From Bacillota bacterium (GTDB lineage: Bacteria; Macinerneyibacteriota; Macinerneyibacteria; Macinerneyibacteriales; DSCS01): a DNA stretch of 64,000 bases. Position numbers and translations under genes: made by a program. Below are positions 48,810 through 58,423 of the stretch, piece after piece (the first letter of the stretch is position 1; each line of letters begins with the position of its first letter). Where the stretch lies: positions 1 to 64,000 of the forward strand of contig DSCS01000062.1 of NCBI GenBank assembly GCA_011048995.1, in the 5' to 3' direction. Below the pieces are notes generated by a model. It made no database searches. It had not been told where the DNA came from and saw nothing but the letters and a program-made list of their open reading frames with translations.

Positions 48810-50074
48810 TTTCCTCCTTTCGGGCTGTCATTCTCTTTGATTTTCAAATAGACCTTGAGAATGCGCCGATTATCGGCGTCAGTCACCCGGAGGATAAAAC
48901 GGCCGTAGTCATACTCGAATCCGCGTTTGGGAAGATTTCCCAAATGAGCGATAATAAATCCGGCCAGAGTCTCAAAATCTTCATCCCCTGTAATCTCATG
49001 CTCTGTTAAATCGATGGCAAATTCATCCTCAAACTCTTCCAGAGTCATCTTCGGTGAAACAATAAACTCATTATCAGCAATCTTTCTGTAGAGGGATTCC
49101 TCTTCATCATACTCGTCTTCGATCTCACCCACGATTTCTTCCAGGACGTCTTCTATGGTCACCAGCCCCACAAGATCACCATATTCATCGACGACAAAAG
49201 CCATATGCATATGTTTAGCCTGAAAATCTTTAAGAAGAGAATTAATCTTTTTTGTCTCGGGAATAAAAAAGACATCTCTCAGCATTACAGAAAGACTGAA
49301 GTTGTCCCTCCCTACCCGGATCAGGTCCTTGACATAGACAATGCCCAAAATATTGTCCAGGCGTTCATCATAAACAGGAAGGCGGGAATGCCCCTCCTCA
49401 TCGATCACATCGATCAATTCATCGAAGGTCACATCAGAGGATACGGCGACAATATCCACACGGGGAACCATGATCTCGCGGACAGTCGTTTCCTTGAATT
49501 CCAATATACTGCTGATCATCTCGCTCTCCTGAATATTATCTTCAGAAAGGACATTTTTGATGATCTGTTCTTCTAAATCAGTCATATAAGGGGCATTTAA
49601 TACCATTTCCCCGCCCATGACTTTAATCAGAATATCGGCCGGCAACATCAAGAGGCGGACGAAGGGAGAAAGAAAGACCGCCACATAATAAAAGGATCCG
49701 TAAAGCCGGTAGGCTTTTCTGACACCCTGCTGAACAGCAAGGGTCCGGGGAACATATTCCCCGAAAATCAAAAATACACCGAAGGCAATCAGTAAAGAGA
49801 AGACAATATTCTCTGTAATATGAAAAAGGAAAAGAATGAAAAATATTTCCAGAAGATAACGAAGGAATTGAAGAGAAGCAAGCATAAGGTTTCCGCGTTT
49901 GACCCAACGCAGAAAAATATTCTTGAATTTCTCGTTTTCTTTAAAAATCGCACGCAAGCTGCCATATTTAATGCCGATGAATGTCACTTCCACATATTTT
50001 ACCAAAGCCAGAGCCATGGCAGTTAACGCTAAAACAGCCAAATACAATAAGGGGGGCTCCATAAATCTGATCAT
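48806..50074 (-). CDS. CorC/HlyC-type (CNNM+CBS) transporter-like protein
   Basis: N-terminal TMs, VREIMVPRVDIVAVS, CBS pair (HSRLPVYDERLDNILGIVYVKDL, MAFVVDEYGDLVGLVTIEDVLEEIVGEIEDEYD), CorC_HlyC C-terminal domain. Confidence 0.93.
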   Translation of the reverse strand: MIRFMEPPLLYLAVLALTAMALALVKYVEVTFIGIKYGSLRAIFKENEKFKNIFLRWVKRGNLMLASLQFLRYLLEIFFILFLFHITENIVFSLLIAFGVFLIFGEYVPRTLAVQQGVRKAYRLYGSFYYVAVFLSPFVRLLMLPADILIKVMGGEMVLNAPYMTDLEEQIIKNVLSEDNIQESEMISSILEFKETTVREIMVPRVDIVAVSSDVTFDELIDVIDEEGHSRLPVYDERLDNILGIVYVKDLIRVGRDNFSLSVMLRDVFFIPETKKINSLLKDFQAKHMHMAFVVDEYGDLVGLVTIEDVLEEIVGEIEDEYDEEESLYRKIADNEFIVSPKMTLEEFEDEFAIDLTEHEITGDEDFETLAGFIIAHLGNLPKRGFEYDYGRFILRVTDADNRRILKVYLKIKENDSPKGGK

Positions 50075-50781
50075 CCTCCTGTCAAGATATTATTGATCAA
50101 AATCGTTACCAAAAAACCAAGGATTCCCCCGCTTATGACCTGCATCGGGGTATGAATCCCTCTATCCACACGCGCTTTCGACAAAATAAAAGCCATAATA
50201 AAGATCAGAACTGAAATGACATAATAATCAACGTAAAGGACCGAAAGGGCAAATACAGCAAACCCGAAGGCCGCATGCCCGCTGGGAAATCCGCCGTAAA
50301 ACGGCGTCCCGGTCTTCGTCACCGCTTTTATAAAGACCACCAAAGTGACGACGATAACAATGGAGAAAAATATCGTCATATTTTCCATTGAGCGCATTCT
50401 TTTGATCAGCCACCCGACATGGGAATAGGAATTACGGTAAAGAATGAAGAATCCTACCAAAATCGAATTCACGGCAGCCAGAAAAACAGCTCCCGAGCTG
50501 ATATCCTTGACCATCTTGATGACAGGGTTCGGATTTGTTGTAATAAAAAAATCAATAATATGTTCAATGGCAGTATTAAACATTTCCGCAGCAATCACAA
50601 AAAAGATGGCAAAGACTATCAGGGCGCGCTCCGTCATGGTCAAATTTAAAAACAAAGTATAAATGAATACGAAAAAACCGATAAGAAAGTGAAAACGAAT
50701 ATTTTTCTCATACCGAAGAGAGAGTATAACCCCCCCTAAGGCATTATTGAGGCTTTCCCATACGGACCTATTCTTTGTCAT
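50071..50781 (-). CDS. diacylglycerol/undecaprenol kinase-PAP2 phosphatase fusion
   Basis: N-terminal DagK (NALGGVILSLRYEKNIRFHFLIG, AEMFNTAIEHIID); C-terminal PAP2 (GFPSGHAAFGF, ARVDRGIHTPMQVISGGILG). Confidence 0.9.
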   Translation of the reverse strand: MTKNRSVWESLNNALGGVILSLRYEKNIRFHFLIGFFVFIYTLFLNLTMTERALIVFAIFFVIAAEMFNTAIEHIIDFFITTNPNPVIKMVKDISSGAVFLAAVNSILVGFFILYRNSYSHVGWLIKRMRSMENMTIFFSIVIVVTLVVFIKAVTKTGTPFYGGFPSGHAAFGFAVFALSVLYVDYYVISVLIFIMAFILSKARVDRGIHTPMQVISGGILGFLVTILINNILTGG

Positions 50782-51184
50782 ATTCCAGAAACAACCTTTC
50801 TAAAGGCCTCATCTGTGCCGCTTCTTCTTCCGATTCATGGTCATACCCCAAAAGATGAAGCAGACCGTGGACAAAAAGGCTCATGACTTCCTGCTCTAAC
50901 GAAGAATCTTCTCTTTGCCTGTCAGCCGTTTCCACGGAAATGATGATTTCCCCCAAAAAATCATCCCAGGGATCTTTCAGCACGAAGGAAAGAACATCGG
51001 TCGGACCCTTTTTACCCCGATATTCCCTGTTCAGCCGCTCCATTTCCGCATCATCTGTAAAATAGAGTCCTGCAGGCATTGTCTTTTTCAGAATAAATTC
51101 CGTGATACGCAAGGCCATAGAATTGAGGGCTTCTGAATCAGGGACAAAAGAGAGCCCCTCTTTAACTGTGATCTGAAGCATCAA
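50768..51184 (-). CDS. ybeY: endoribonuclease YbeY
   Basis: LNREYRGKKGPTDVLSF, GEIIIS, FVHGLLHLLGYDH. Confidence 0.96.
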   Translation of the reverse strand: MMLQITVKEGLSFVPDSEALNSMALRITEFILKKTMPAGLYFTDDAEMERLNREYRGKKGPTDVLSFVLKDPWDDFLGEIIISVETADRQREDSSLEQEVMSLFVHGLLHLLGYDHESEEEAAQMRPLERLFLEYDKE

Positions 51185-53346
51185 TCATTTCCTCCGATCT
51201 CTTTGGGGTACTCGATCCTTTTATGGCGGCTGCCGCGGAAATACTCAATAAAAGCCTCACGCACCGCGTGAACATCCCTTAAAGTGAGGTCACAGACATC
51301 TAGTTGTCCGTCCAGCAAAGCTTCTTCGAAAATACGGTTTATCCTCTCCTGTACATGATGAAAAGGCGAATTGTAAAGCAAACGGGTCACAGCTTCCACT
51401 TTATCGGCTAAGAATATAATAGCCGATTCTTTTCCGGAAGGCTTAGGTCCGTCATAACGGAAATATTTCTCATCAAGATGCTTGTGTTTATTGTCCTTTT
51501 GGTTTTTCTGATAAAAATACTGAATCAGGCTTGTCCCGTGATGCTCGCGGATGATCGCCGTAAGACGGCGCCCCAATCTATTTTTCCTGCCTAAAAGAAC
51601 ACCTTCCTCCACATGATTTTTAAGAATACGTACGGACATCAGCGGAAGCAGGTTATCGTGGCGGTTCGGCCCGTAGATCTGATTTTCAATAAAATAATCC
51701 GGCCTTTTTATCTTTCCCACATCATGATAAAGGCCTCCGACCTTTGCCAGGAGCACATCGGCACCCACGGCTGAAGCAGCATCCCCCGACAATTCAGAGA
51801 CAACAAGGCTGTGGCGGTAAGTCCCCGGAGCGACTGACATAAGCTGGCGCAGAAGAGGGTTTTCCCAGCTCAATAGGGCATTCAAACTGACTTCCGTTGT
51901 GATATTATGGACTTTTTCAAAAAGATAGACTAAAAGATAACCTAATGCAAAGGAGAGCATGACATAGACCGGAACCCAGATCAATACAGAAAGAGACTCC
52001 CGCAGGGGGCGTCCTGCGGCCAACTCTACAACAAAAAGAGAGAGAAGAACAAAAGTGAGATATTTTAAAAGAGTGCTTAAGGTCGGTATTCTCAGCCGGA
52101 AATGGCCTGTCTCCGCTAAAAAAAGCATGGAAGAGAGCAGCCACAAAGCGCTAAACCTGAAATCAGGGCTGAATGCCGCCAGGAGAACCACCCAAAAAAC
52201 AGAAGAAATCAAAGCTCCTTTCAGGTCGATGAGAAAATAAGCCATAATAACAAAAGCCAAAAAGGGAAATGCATAAAGAGAGAATTTCATAAAAACGAAA
52301 AAAAGTGAAAAAGTCAGGAAAAAAAGAAAATTAATCAAAGACCAAAAAAATATCTTTTGAATATTTGTCCAATACCCCTGCTGTCTCATCAAGAGAAAGA
52401 TGACGGCTAACATAAAAAAAAGGGTAAACATAAACCCGATAAGTCTTAAAGTGACAACATTTTTGAGTTTTTCTTCCATTTTATGCAACTTATCCACAAG
52501 GGTCTCATCCACGATCTGCCCTTTTTGGGCGATAATCTCCCCTTTATTAATAGTCACCGTCTCCGGGACAAAATTGCCGCGGATGGACTCGGCCCTTTTT
52601 TTCGTCAATTCCTCACTGAAGTAGACATTTTCCCTCAAATAGTTCTTTAAGACATAATAGGTGAAATCCACATATTGACGGTCGGCTTCTAAATAGCGTT
52701 TGATCAAGGACCGGAGGTAATCTGCAGCTTCAGTACTGAAGATCAGGGAATCTCTGTCGACAAGTACATTATCATTTTTTTTTCTGATCTCCACGGGAAT
52801 GGTCGAACTTTCCAGAAAAAAACGTTCGCCGATGATCCCTTTACGGTAGATCGCATCCAACACATTGAGAAATATGGCGGAAAGTGTATTCAACTGATCA
52901 GGTTTCATACGGGCAGAAGTCAATCCATCCTGCGTTCCCCAGATCTTGTGCAGAGCTTCCGTCCGGCCTTCTGCCGTGCTCTCATCGGATAAGGCTTTTT
53001 TTGCCAAAGCAATATCATTCGAGAGCCTCTTTTTTTCACTCTCCCCGATATCTTCATCCAAAAGATAGACTTTAGGGGCATTATCCAGCCTTTCTCTGAG
53101 ACGGGCCTCATTTTGAGCTTTATCGACCCACTGAAAGTCAATACGGGCGGGTATATTCTCCTTCACGACTTCACGCAAAGAGACCCGGTCGACAGTATAA
53201 GTATTTTCCTTATAAAAAAGATAGATGTTGAGAATGGCAAAAAGAATTGTGAATAAGACTGTCAGCCGGCGACGTCTGACAAACTCATCATCGGAGAACA
53301 ATCGAAATGTGATATTACTGGTTTTTTCGCTTTTCACCGTTTGCAT
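51181..53346 (-). CDS. 7TM receptor with HD hydrolase domain (PgpH/YqfF-like)
   Basis: Extracellular 7TMR-HDED region, 7 TMs, HD motifs (TYRHSLVVSELSGDAA, GGLYHDVGKIKRPDYF). ATG at 53346 preferred. Confidence 0.93.
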   Translation of the reverse strand: MQTVKSEKTSNITFRLFSDDEFVRRRRLTVLFTILFAILNIYLFYKENTYTVDRVSLREVVKENIPARIDFQWVDKAQNEARLRERLDNAPKVYLLDEDIGESEKKRLSNDIALAKKALSDESTAEGRTEALHKIWGTQDGLTSARMKPDQLNTLSAIFLNVLDAIYRKGIIGERFFLESSTIPVEIRKKNDNVLVDRDSLIFSTEAADYLRSLIKRYLEADRQYVDFTYYVLKNYLRENVYFSEELTKKRAESIRGNFVPETVTINKGEIIAQKGQIVDETLVDKLHKMEEKLKNVVTLRLIGFMFTLFFMLAVIFLLMRQQGYWTNIQKIFFWSLINFLFFLTFSLFFVFMKFSLYAFPFLAFVIMAYFLIDLKGALISSVFWVVLLAAFSPDFRFSALWLLSSMLFLAETGHFRLRIPTLSTLLKYLTFVLLSLFVVELAAGRPLRESLSVLIWVPVYVMLSFALGYLLVYLFEKVHNITTEVSLNALLSWENPLLRQLMSVAPGTYRHSLVVSELSGDAASAVGADVLLAKVGGLYHDVGKIKRPDYFIENQIYGPNRHDNLLPLMSVRILKNHVEEGVLLGRKNRLGRRLTAIIREHHGTSLIQYFYQKNQKDNKHKHLDEKYFRYDGPKPSGKESAIIFLADKVEAVTRLLYNSPFHHVQERINRIFEEALLDGQLDVCDLTLRDVHAVREAFIEYFRGSRHKRIEYPKEIGGND

Positions 53347-54316
53347 CCTCATACTGATAAGCTTTGATAATCTCCTGTACCAATTTGTGACGGACGACAT
53401 CCACATGAGAGAAATAGACAAAAGCGATATCGCCTATCTTTTCCAAGACTTGCTCTGCGTGGATAAGCCCGCTTTTTTTATTCTCCGGCAAGTCGATTTG
53501 TGTGACATCGCCGGTGACAACGACTTTGGACCCGAATCCGGTTCGTGTTAAAAACATCTTCATTTGCTCAGGCGTAGAATTTTGCGCTTCATCCATAATA
53601 ATAAAGGCATTATTAAGTGTCCGGCCCCGCATATAAGCCAGGGGAATGACTTCAATAATTCCTTTGGATATGAGTAATTCGACTTTAGCAGGTGACATCA
53701 TGTCATAAAGGGCATCATAAAGAGGCCGCAAAAAGGGATCGACCTTTTGCTGCAAATCCCCCGGAAGAAAACCCAGTTTTTCTCCGGCTTCTACTGCAGG
53801 ACGCACGAGAACAATCCGGTCGATAAGGTTTTTTGCATAAAAATCGGCAGCTTTCGCAACAGCCAGATAGGTTTTCCCCGTCCCGGCCGGCCCGATACCG
53901 AAGACAACATCAAATTTATCAATCGCATCGACATATTCTTTCTGATGAAGTGTTTTCGGAGTAATGGGTTTGTTTTTTGCCGTCAGAACGATCTTCTTGT
54001 CGACTAATCCTGATAGCCCGGCTTCACGGCCGTTGCGAGCCAGAGAAATGATATAACGCAACTCTGTTTCCCCGGGCGTGACCCCCTTTTTGATCAACCC
54101 CATTAACTCGGCAAAGACGATCTCCACCCGGCGGATATCAACGGCATTGCCCCGGAATCCGATCTCCCTTTCCCTGACCCAAAGATCGACCGCCAGGGAA
54201 CTGCGGATAAAATTGACAAAAGTATTATTAATACCATAAAGAAGACGGAGGTCAATATCATCGGGAACCGGTATTCGATGCTCGCTATCTACACTATTCT
54301 CCACTTGCGATATCAC
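53315..54316 (-). CDS. phoH: PhoH family ATPase
   Basis: FGIGPAGTGKTYLAVA, RPAVEAGEKLGFLPGDLQQKVDPFLRPLYDAL, AFIIMDEAQNSTPEQMKMFLTRTGFGSKVVVTGD; GTG start. Confidence 0.95.
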   Translation of the reverse strand: MISQVENSVDSEHRIPVPDDIDLRLLYGINNTFVNFIRSSLAVDLWVREREIGFRGNAVDIRRVEIVFAELMGLIKKGVTPGETELRYIISLARNGREAGLSGLVDKKIVLTAKNKPITPKTLHQKEYVDAIDKFDVVFGIGPAGTGKTYLAVAKAADFYAKNLIDRIVLVRPAVEAGEKLGFLPGDLQQKVDPFLRPLYDALYDMMSPAKVELLISKGIIEVIPLAYMRGRTLNNAFIIMDEAQNSTPEQMKMFLTRTGFGSKVVVTGDVTQIDLPENKKSGLIHAEQVLEKIGDIAFVYFSHVDVVRHKLVQEIIKAYQYEDANGEKRKNQ

Positions 54317-54329
54317 CTCAGTCAGGGGG

Positions 54330-54354
54330 AAAAAGAAGGGCCCGGAGGCCCTTC
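54330..54354 (-). terminator. rho-independent terminator after the LysM gene
   Basis: GAAGGGCC-TCCG-GGCCCTTC (54335-54354) followed on the minus strand by TTTTT. Confidence 0.8.
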
Positions 54355-54360
54355 AAAAAG

Positions 54361-54984
54361 TCAGGGCCTGGGAATGGTCAGAACATCACCGGCATCGATG
54401 ACATTCGAATTAGAGATCTTATCTCTGTTAGCTTCATAGATCTCTTTCCATCTCTTATAGCCTTCTTTGTAATAGACTTCATAATAGCCGGCGATTTTGC
54501 GCAGAGTCTCACCCTGATGAACGGTCCATTCACTGGCAAGAACACGGGGAATCTCAAATACCTGGCCGGGATAAATCAGGTCAGGGTTTTTGATCTGATC
54601 TCTGTTCGCCCTGTAGATGACAGGCCATTTCCAGTAATTTCCTTTTCCGTAGATTTCAGGGTATTCAGCCAATTTAGAGAGCCAATCCCCTCTTTTTACA
54701 GTGTATTCTTTGACCTTAGCGTTGAATTCATCCAAAAGGGCAGCTTCTTCTTCTGTCCAGGTCTCAACAGAATTCAACTGCTGCTGCAAAGCAGCCAACT
54801 GAGCTTCAAGTTCCTGATTATCCTGTTCCAGCTCACTCAATTTCTGATTGGCTAAAGCCTCTCTTTGCTGGTAATACTGGATCCACTCTTCAGCGGAAGC
54901 TTTTTCAGGAGGTACAGGAATATCCTGTGCCATCACAGGAACTATGAAAGCAACAACAACAAGAACGAGCAATAATTTTTTCAT
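54361..54984 (-). CDS. LysM-domain envelope protein
   Basis: Signal peptide, coiled coil, two LysM-like repeats (YTVKRGDWLSKLAEYPEIYG..., WTVHQGETLRKIAGYYEVYY...). Confidence 0.88.
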   Translation of the reverse strand: MKKLLLVLVVVAFIVPVMAQDIPVPPEKASAEEWIQYYQQREALANQKLSELEQDNQELEAQLAALQQQLNSVETWTEEEAALLDEFNAKVKEYTVKRGDWLSKLAEYPEIYGKGNYWKWPVIYRANRDQIKNPDLIYPGQVFEIPRVLASEWTVHQGETLRKIAGYYEVYYKEGYKRWKEIYEANRDKISNSNVIDAGDVLTIPRP

Positions 54985-54999
54985 AGACTTCCCTCCGTT

Positions 55000-55308
55000 T
55001 TACCAAAGCTTGCCCTGAGACTCTTTAATCAAGCTGTACTCATCAGGATCTGCTTCGTTTTTCTTCGCCTCTTCCAACGCTTTCTGTGCGTCTTCGAGTT
55101 CCTGCTGATTGTCTTCGATGGCTTCTTCTGCTTCCATGACTTTCACTTCGGCAGCTACAGCGGCATCTTTCGCAGGCACGGCTTTTTCCGGGATCTTGAC
55201 CAATTTGTCATGATCCATGGTTTCTACACGTTTAACACAGCCGGTACCCGCAACAAGCAACAGAGCAACGACCAAGATTAGTAATAATCCTTTTTTCAAC
55301 TCACTCAC
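55000..55308 (-). CDS. small coiled-coil lipoprotein
   Basis: LLLVAGTGC lipobox-like signal, then a helical charged region; RBS GAGGAGG upstream. Confidence 0.75.
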   Translation of the reverse strand: MSELKKGLLLILVVALLLVAGTGCVKRVETMDHDKLVKIPEKAVPAKDAAVAAEVKVMEAEEAIEDNQQELEDAQKALEEAKKNEADPDEYSLIKESQGKLW

Positions 55309-55343
55309 CTCCTCAGGTTATCTGAAATAAACATCCTTCAACC

Positions 55344-55372
55344 AGTATAAAAAATTTTTACCCTTATGTCAA
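55344..55372 (-). promoter_or_regulatory. strong sigma70-like promoter for lipoprotein-LysM genes
   Basis: Minus strand TTGACA (55367-55372), 17-nt spacer, TATACT (55344-55349). Confidence 0.75.
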
Positions 55373-57118
55373 TCAGTTTTTATTATTTACTTTAATTTCC
55401 AATTCGTCAAGCTGAAAAGCATCGACTTCTGACGGAGACTCTGTCATCAGGCAAGCGGCATTCGTCGTTTTTGGGAAGGCGATGACATCCCGTATTGATT
55501 CTTCCCCCAAAAGGATCTGGACAAACCGGTCGATTCCCGGAGCAATTCCCGCATGAGGCGGGGTCCCGTATTGAAGAGCTTTGAGAAAAAACCCGAAGCG
55601 TTTCTGCAATGTCTCCGGAGCCAAACCGATCTTTTCAAAAACCTGTTTCTGAAGAGAGCGGATATGGTTTCTGACACTGCCGCTTGCTATTTCCTCTCCA
55701 TTCAACACAAGGTCATAGGAACGTGACCTGATTTTTTCAGGTGATTTCTCAAGATAGCGCTCCATATCTTCAGCTACAGGCATGGTAAAGGGGTGATGTT
55801 CTGTCTCATAACGCTTTTGATCTTCATTATAGAAAAACATCGGAAAATCCGTGACCCATAAAAAATGAAGCCCTTTTGTTTCTCCGGCCAGCTGATACAA
55901 ATCCCGCAAGTAGAGGCGGACGGCCCCTAAAGCAGAGCAGGCAACAGAAGAGGCTGATGCCACTACAAAAAGGGTGTCACCCTCTTCCATCGCAAAGGAC
56001 CGGGTCAGGCTCTCCCCTTTATCCTGAAGAAATTTTGCCACAGGCGATTGTATCATGCCTTCTTTTATCTTGAACCACATCAGCCCGGCCGCCCCTTTGT
56101 CTTTGGCTAATGCGGTCATGGAGTCGATCTCTTTACGGCTGGGTTCATGTCCCTTCAAAAGAATTCCTTTGACGGCATCTCCGCGTTTTATGGCTTCTTC
56201 CAAAATAGTAAACCCTTCGGGCCGGCACTCTTCCGTCTTGTCTTCTATCAAAAGGCCGAAACGCGTATCGGGCTTATCCGACCCGTATCGGGACATCGCC
56301 TCTTCATAAGTCATTCTCTGAAAGGGTACAGGGACAGAAATCCCCGCGGCACTGTGTACGACATCGCGAAAAAGAACTTCTGTAACCCGGAAAACATCCT
56401 CTTCATCAGCATAGGCCATCTCAATATCCAATTGAGTAAACTCAGGTTGGCGGTTAGCCCGGAGATCTTCATCCCTGAAACAGCGGGAGATCTGGAAATA
56501 TTTGTCTACACCCCCGATCATCAGCAGCTGTTTGTAGATCTGCGGAGATTGGGGCAAAGCATAAAAAGAGCCTGCCTGAAGCCTGGACGGGACAAGATAA
56601 TCCCTGGCCCCTTCGGGAGTGCTTTTAGATAAAATAGGAGTCTCGACTTCGATAAAACCCTTCTCTGACATAAAATCCCTTATCTTTTTGATGACATCAT
56701 GGCGGAATCTCAGATTTCTCTGCATCTTTTCACTGCGTAAATCGAGATATCGGTACTTCAGACGCGTCTCTTCTGAAGGATTATCAGAAATGGGGAAGGG
56801 TTCTGAATGAGAATAGCGCACCCATTCATTGACTGCGATCTCAATCTCCCCTGTAGAAAGATGGTGGTTTTTATCCTGTCGTTCGACAACATCCCCCTTC
56901 ACTCCAATAGAATCCCCGACAATGCAATGTTTGATCTCAGCCAGTCCTTCGATCTCCGGACGAAAGACAAGCTGAATGATCCCCGTATGATCCCAAAGGT
57001 CTACAAAGACGAATTTTCCAAAGTCTCTTATTTTTTTTATCCATCCGTTCAGGATGACTGTCGTCCCTTTGTCTGTCAGGTTCAGACAGGCGCAATTATG
57101 GCTTCTCTTTAACAGCAT
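55373..57118 (-). CDS. aspS: aspartyl-tRNA synthetase
   Basis: GWIKKIRDFGKFVFVDLWDHTGIIQLV, FIEVETPILSKSTPEGARDYLVPSR, ALPQSPQIYKQLLMIGG, GIAPGIDRFVQILLGEESIRDVIAFPK. Confidence 0.97.
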   Translation of the reverse strand: MLLKRSHNCACLNLTDKGTTVILNGWIKKIRDFGKFVFVDLWDHTGIIQLVFRPEIEGLAEIKHCIVGDSIGVKGDVVERQDKNHHLSTGEIEIAVNEWVRYSHSEPFPISDNPSEETRLKYRYLDLRSEKMQRNLRFRHDVIKKIRDFMSEKGFIEVETPILSKSTPEGARDYLVPSRLQAGSFYALPQSPQIYKQLLMIGGVDKYFQISRCFRDEDLRANRQPEFTQLDIEMAYADEEDVFRVTEVLFRDVVHSAAGISVPVPFQRMTYEEAMSRYGSDKPDTRFGLLIEDKTEECRPEGFTILEEAIKRGDAVKGILLKGHEPSRKEIDSMTALAKDKGAAGLMWFKIKEGMIQSPVAKFLQDKGESLTRSFAMEEGDTLFVVASASSVACSALGAVRLYLRDLYQLAGETKGLHFLWVTDFPMFFYNEDQKRYETEHHPFTMPVAEDMERYLEKSPEKIRSRSYDLVLNGEEIASGSVRNHIRSLQKQVFEKIGLAPETLQKRFGFFLKALQYGTPPHAGIAPGIDRFVQILLGEESIRDVIAFPKTTNAACLMTESPSEVDAFQLDELEIKVNNKN

Positions 57119-57132
57119 CTTATGGGCCTCCC

Positions 57133-58368
57133 TCAGATCAAATGTTCCCTTATATCGATAGGTGACACGTAAACTTCATCTCCCGAATCCATTTTTTTCA
57201 AATGGATCTCTTCTGAATATGCTTCATCATCCCCCAAAAGGACGACAAAACGATATCCCTTTTTATGAGCATACTTTAATTGGTTTTTTAAAGAGCGCTC
57301 ATCAGCAAGAAATTCAACAGAAAGGCCGCATTTCCTTAAAGCGGAACTTTTTTCCAGCAAAGGCACTTTATCTGTCAGGCTCCACGCGATAAAAAGGTCT
57401 GACAGGTTCTTTTCAAAAAGGCCAGTATCAGAAAGAAGCGCCACAAGGCGGTCAACTCCGATTGCAAATCCAAAGCCAGGGACAGGCCGGCCGCCTAAAG
57501 CCTCCACTAATCCGTCATAACGCCCTCCGCCCATCAACGCATTCTGGGCCCCTTCTCCTCCATGGATCTCAAAGACTGTTCTGACATAATAGTCCAATCC
57601 CCTTACAAGAAATCTGTCCCGCTCAAAGGGTATGCTTCGGCGCGTCAATATATCACGAAGCTCTTCATCATACTTCCGGCAGGAATCACATAAAAAATCA
57701 CCTATATCAGGTGAAAGCTGAGTCACAGCCCGGCATTTCTCATTTTTGCAATCCAAAACACGCAAAGGATTGGTCTCAATACGCTGGCGGCAATCAGGGC
57801 ATAATTCATCAGCATGCTTGTGAAGATAAGCCTTCAAAGCTCCGTTATAGGCCGGGCGGCATTGAGAACAACCGATATTATTCAATTTGACCACGGGGTT
57901 CTTGATCCCGATGGCCGTAAAATAGGCAACCAGCATATCGAGCGTATCGGCGTCAAGAAGATAAGATTCGATACCGAAAGCCTCCACCCCGAATTGATAA
58001 AATTGACGGAATCGCCCTTTCTGAGGCCGCTCATAACGAAACATGGGGCCTGTATAAAAAAGTTTTTGAACGGGATCGTTTTTATCTAATCCCTTTTCAA
58101 TATAATAACGCACAACCCCGGCTGTCCCTTCAGGTCTTAATGTGATACTGCGCCCTTTGCGGTCCTCAAAAGTATACATCTCTTTCTGAACAATATCGGA
58201 CATGTCTCCGATTCCCCGGGAAAAGAGTTCTGTCATCTCCATAATCGGAATCTTGATCTCTTCATATCCGTAAAGCTCAAAATAATAACGGGCTTTTTCT
58301 TCGATCATCTGAAAAATGCGGGCCTCACGGCCGGCGATATCCCTCATCCCTCTTAACGCCTGAATCAT
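57133..58368 (-). CDS. hisS: histidyl-tRNA synthetase
   Basis: ALRGMRDI, TLRPEGTAGVVRYYIE, RYERPQKGRFRQFYQFGVEAFG, LVRGLDYYVRTVFEI, GGGRYDGLVEALGG; ATG at 58368. Confidence 0.97.
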   Translation of the reverse strand: MIQALRGMRDIAGREARIFQMIEEKARYYFELYGYEEIKIPIMEMTELFSRGIGDMSDIVQKEMYTFEDRKGRSITLRPEGTAGVVRYYIEKGLDKNDPVQKLFYTGPMFRYERPQKGRFRQFYQFGVEAFGIESYLLDADTLDMLVAYFTAIGIKNPVVKLNNIGCSQCRPAYNGALKAYLHKHADELCPDCRQRIETNPLRVLDCKNEKCRAVTQLSPDIGDFLCDSCRKYDEELRDILTRRSIPFERDRFLVRGLDYYVRTVFEIHGGEGAQNALMGGGRYDGLVEALGGRPVPGFGFAIGVDRLVALLSDTGLFEKNLSDLFIAWSLTDKVPLLEKSSALRKCGLSVEFLADERSLKNQLKYAHKKGYRFVVLLGDDEAYSEEIHLKKMDSGDEVYVSPIDIREHLI

Positions 58369-58395
58369 GAAAACCTCCCCCATTAATGAAAAATC

Positions 58396-58423
58396 ACTAT
58401 ACCACAAATTGAATAATTTGCAA
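58396..58423 (-). promoter_or_regulatory. candidate hisS promoter with overlapping inverted repeat
   Basis: Minus strand TTGCAA (58418-58423), 16-nt spacer, TATAGT (58396-58401); AATTGAAT-N11-ATTCAATT at 58407-58433. Confidence 0.5.

Noticed and set aside
56147-56632. 161-aa plus-strand ORF
   Set aside because: Antisense to aspS; shadow ORF.
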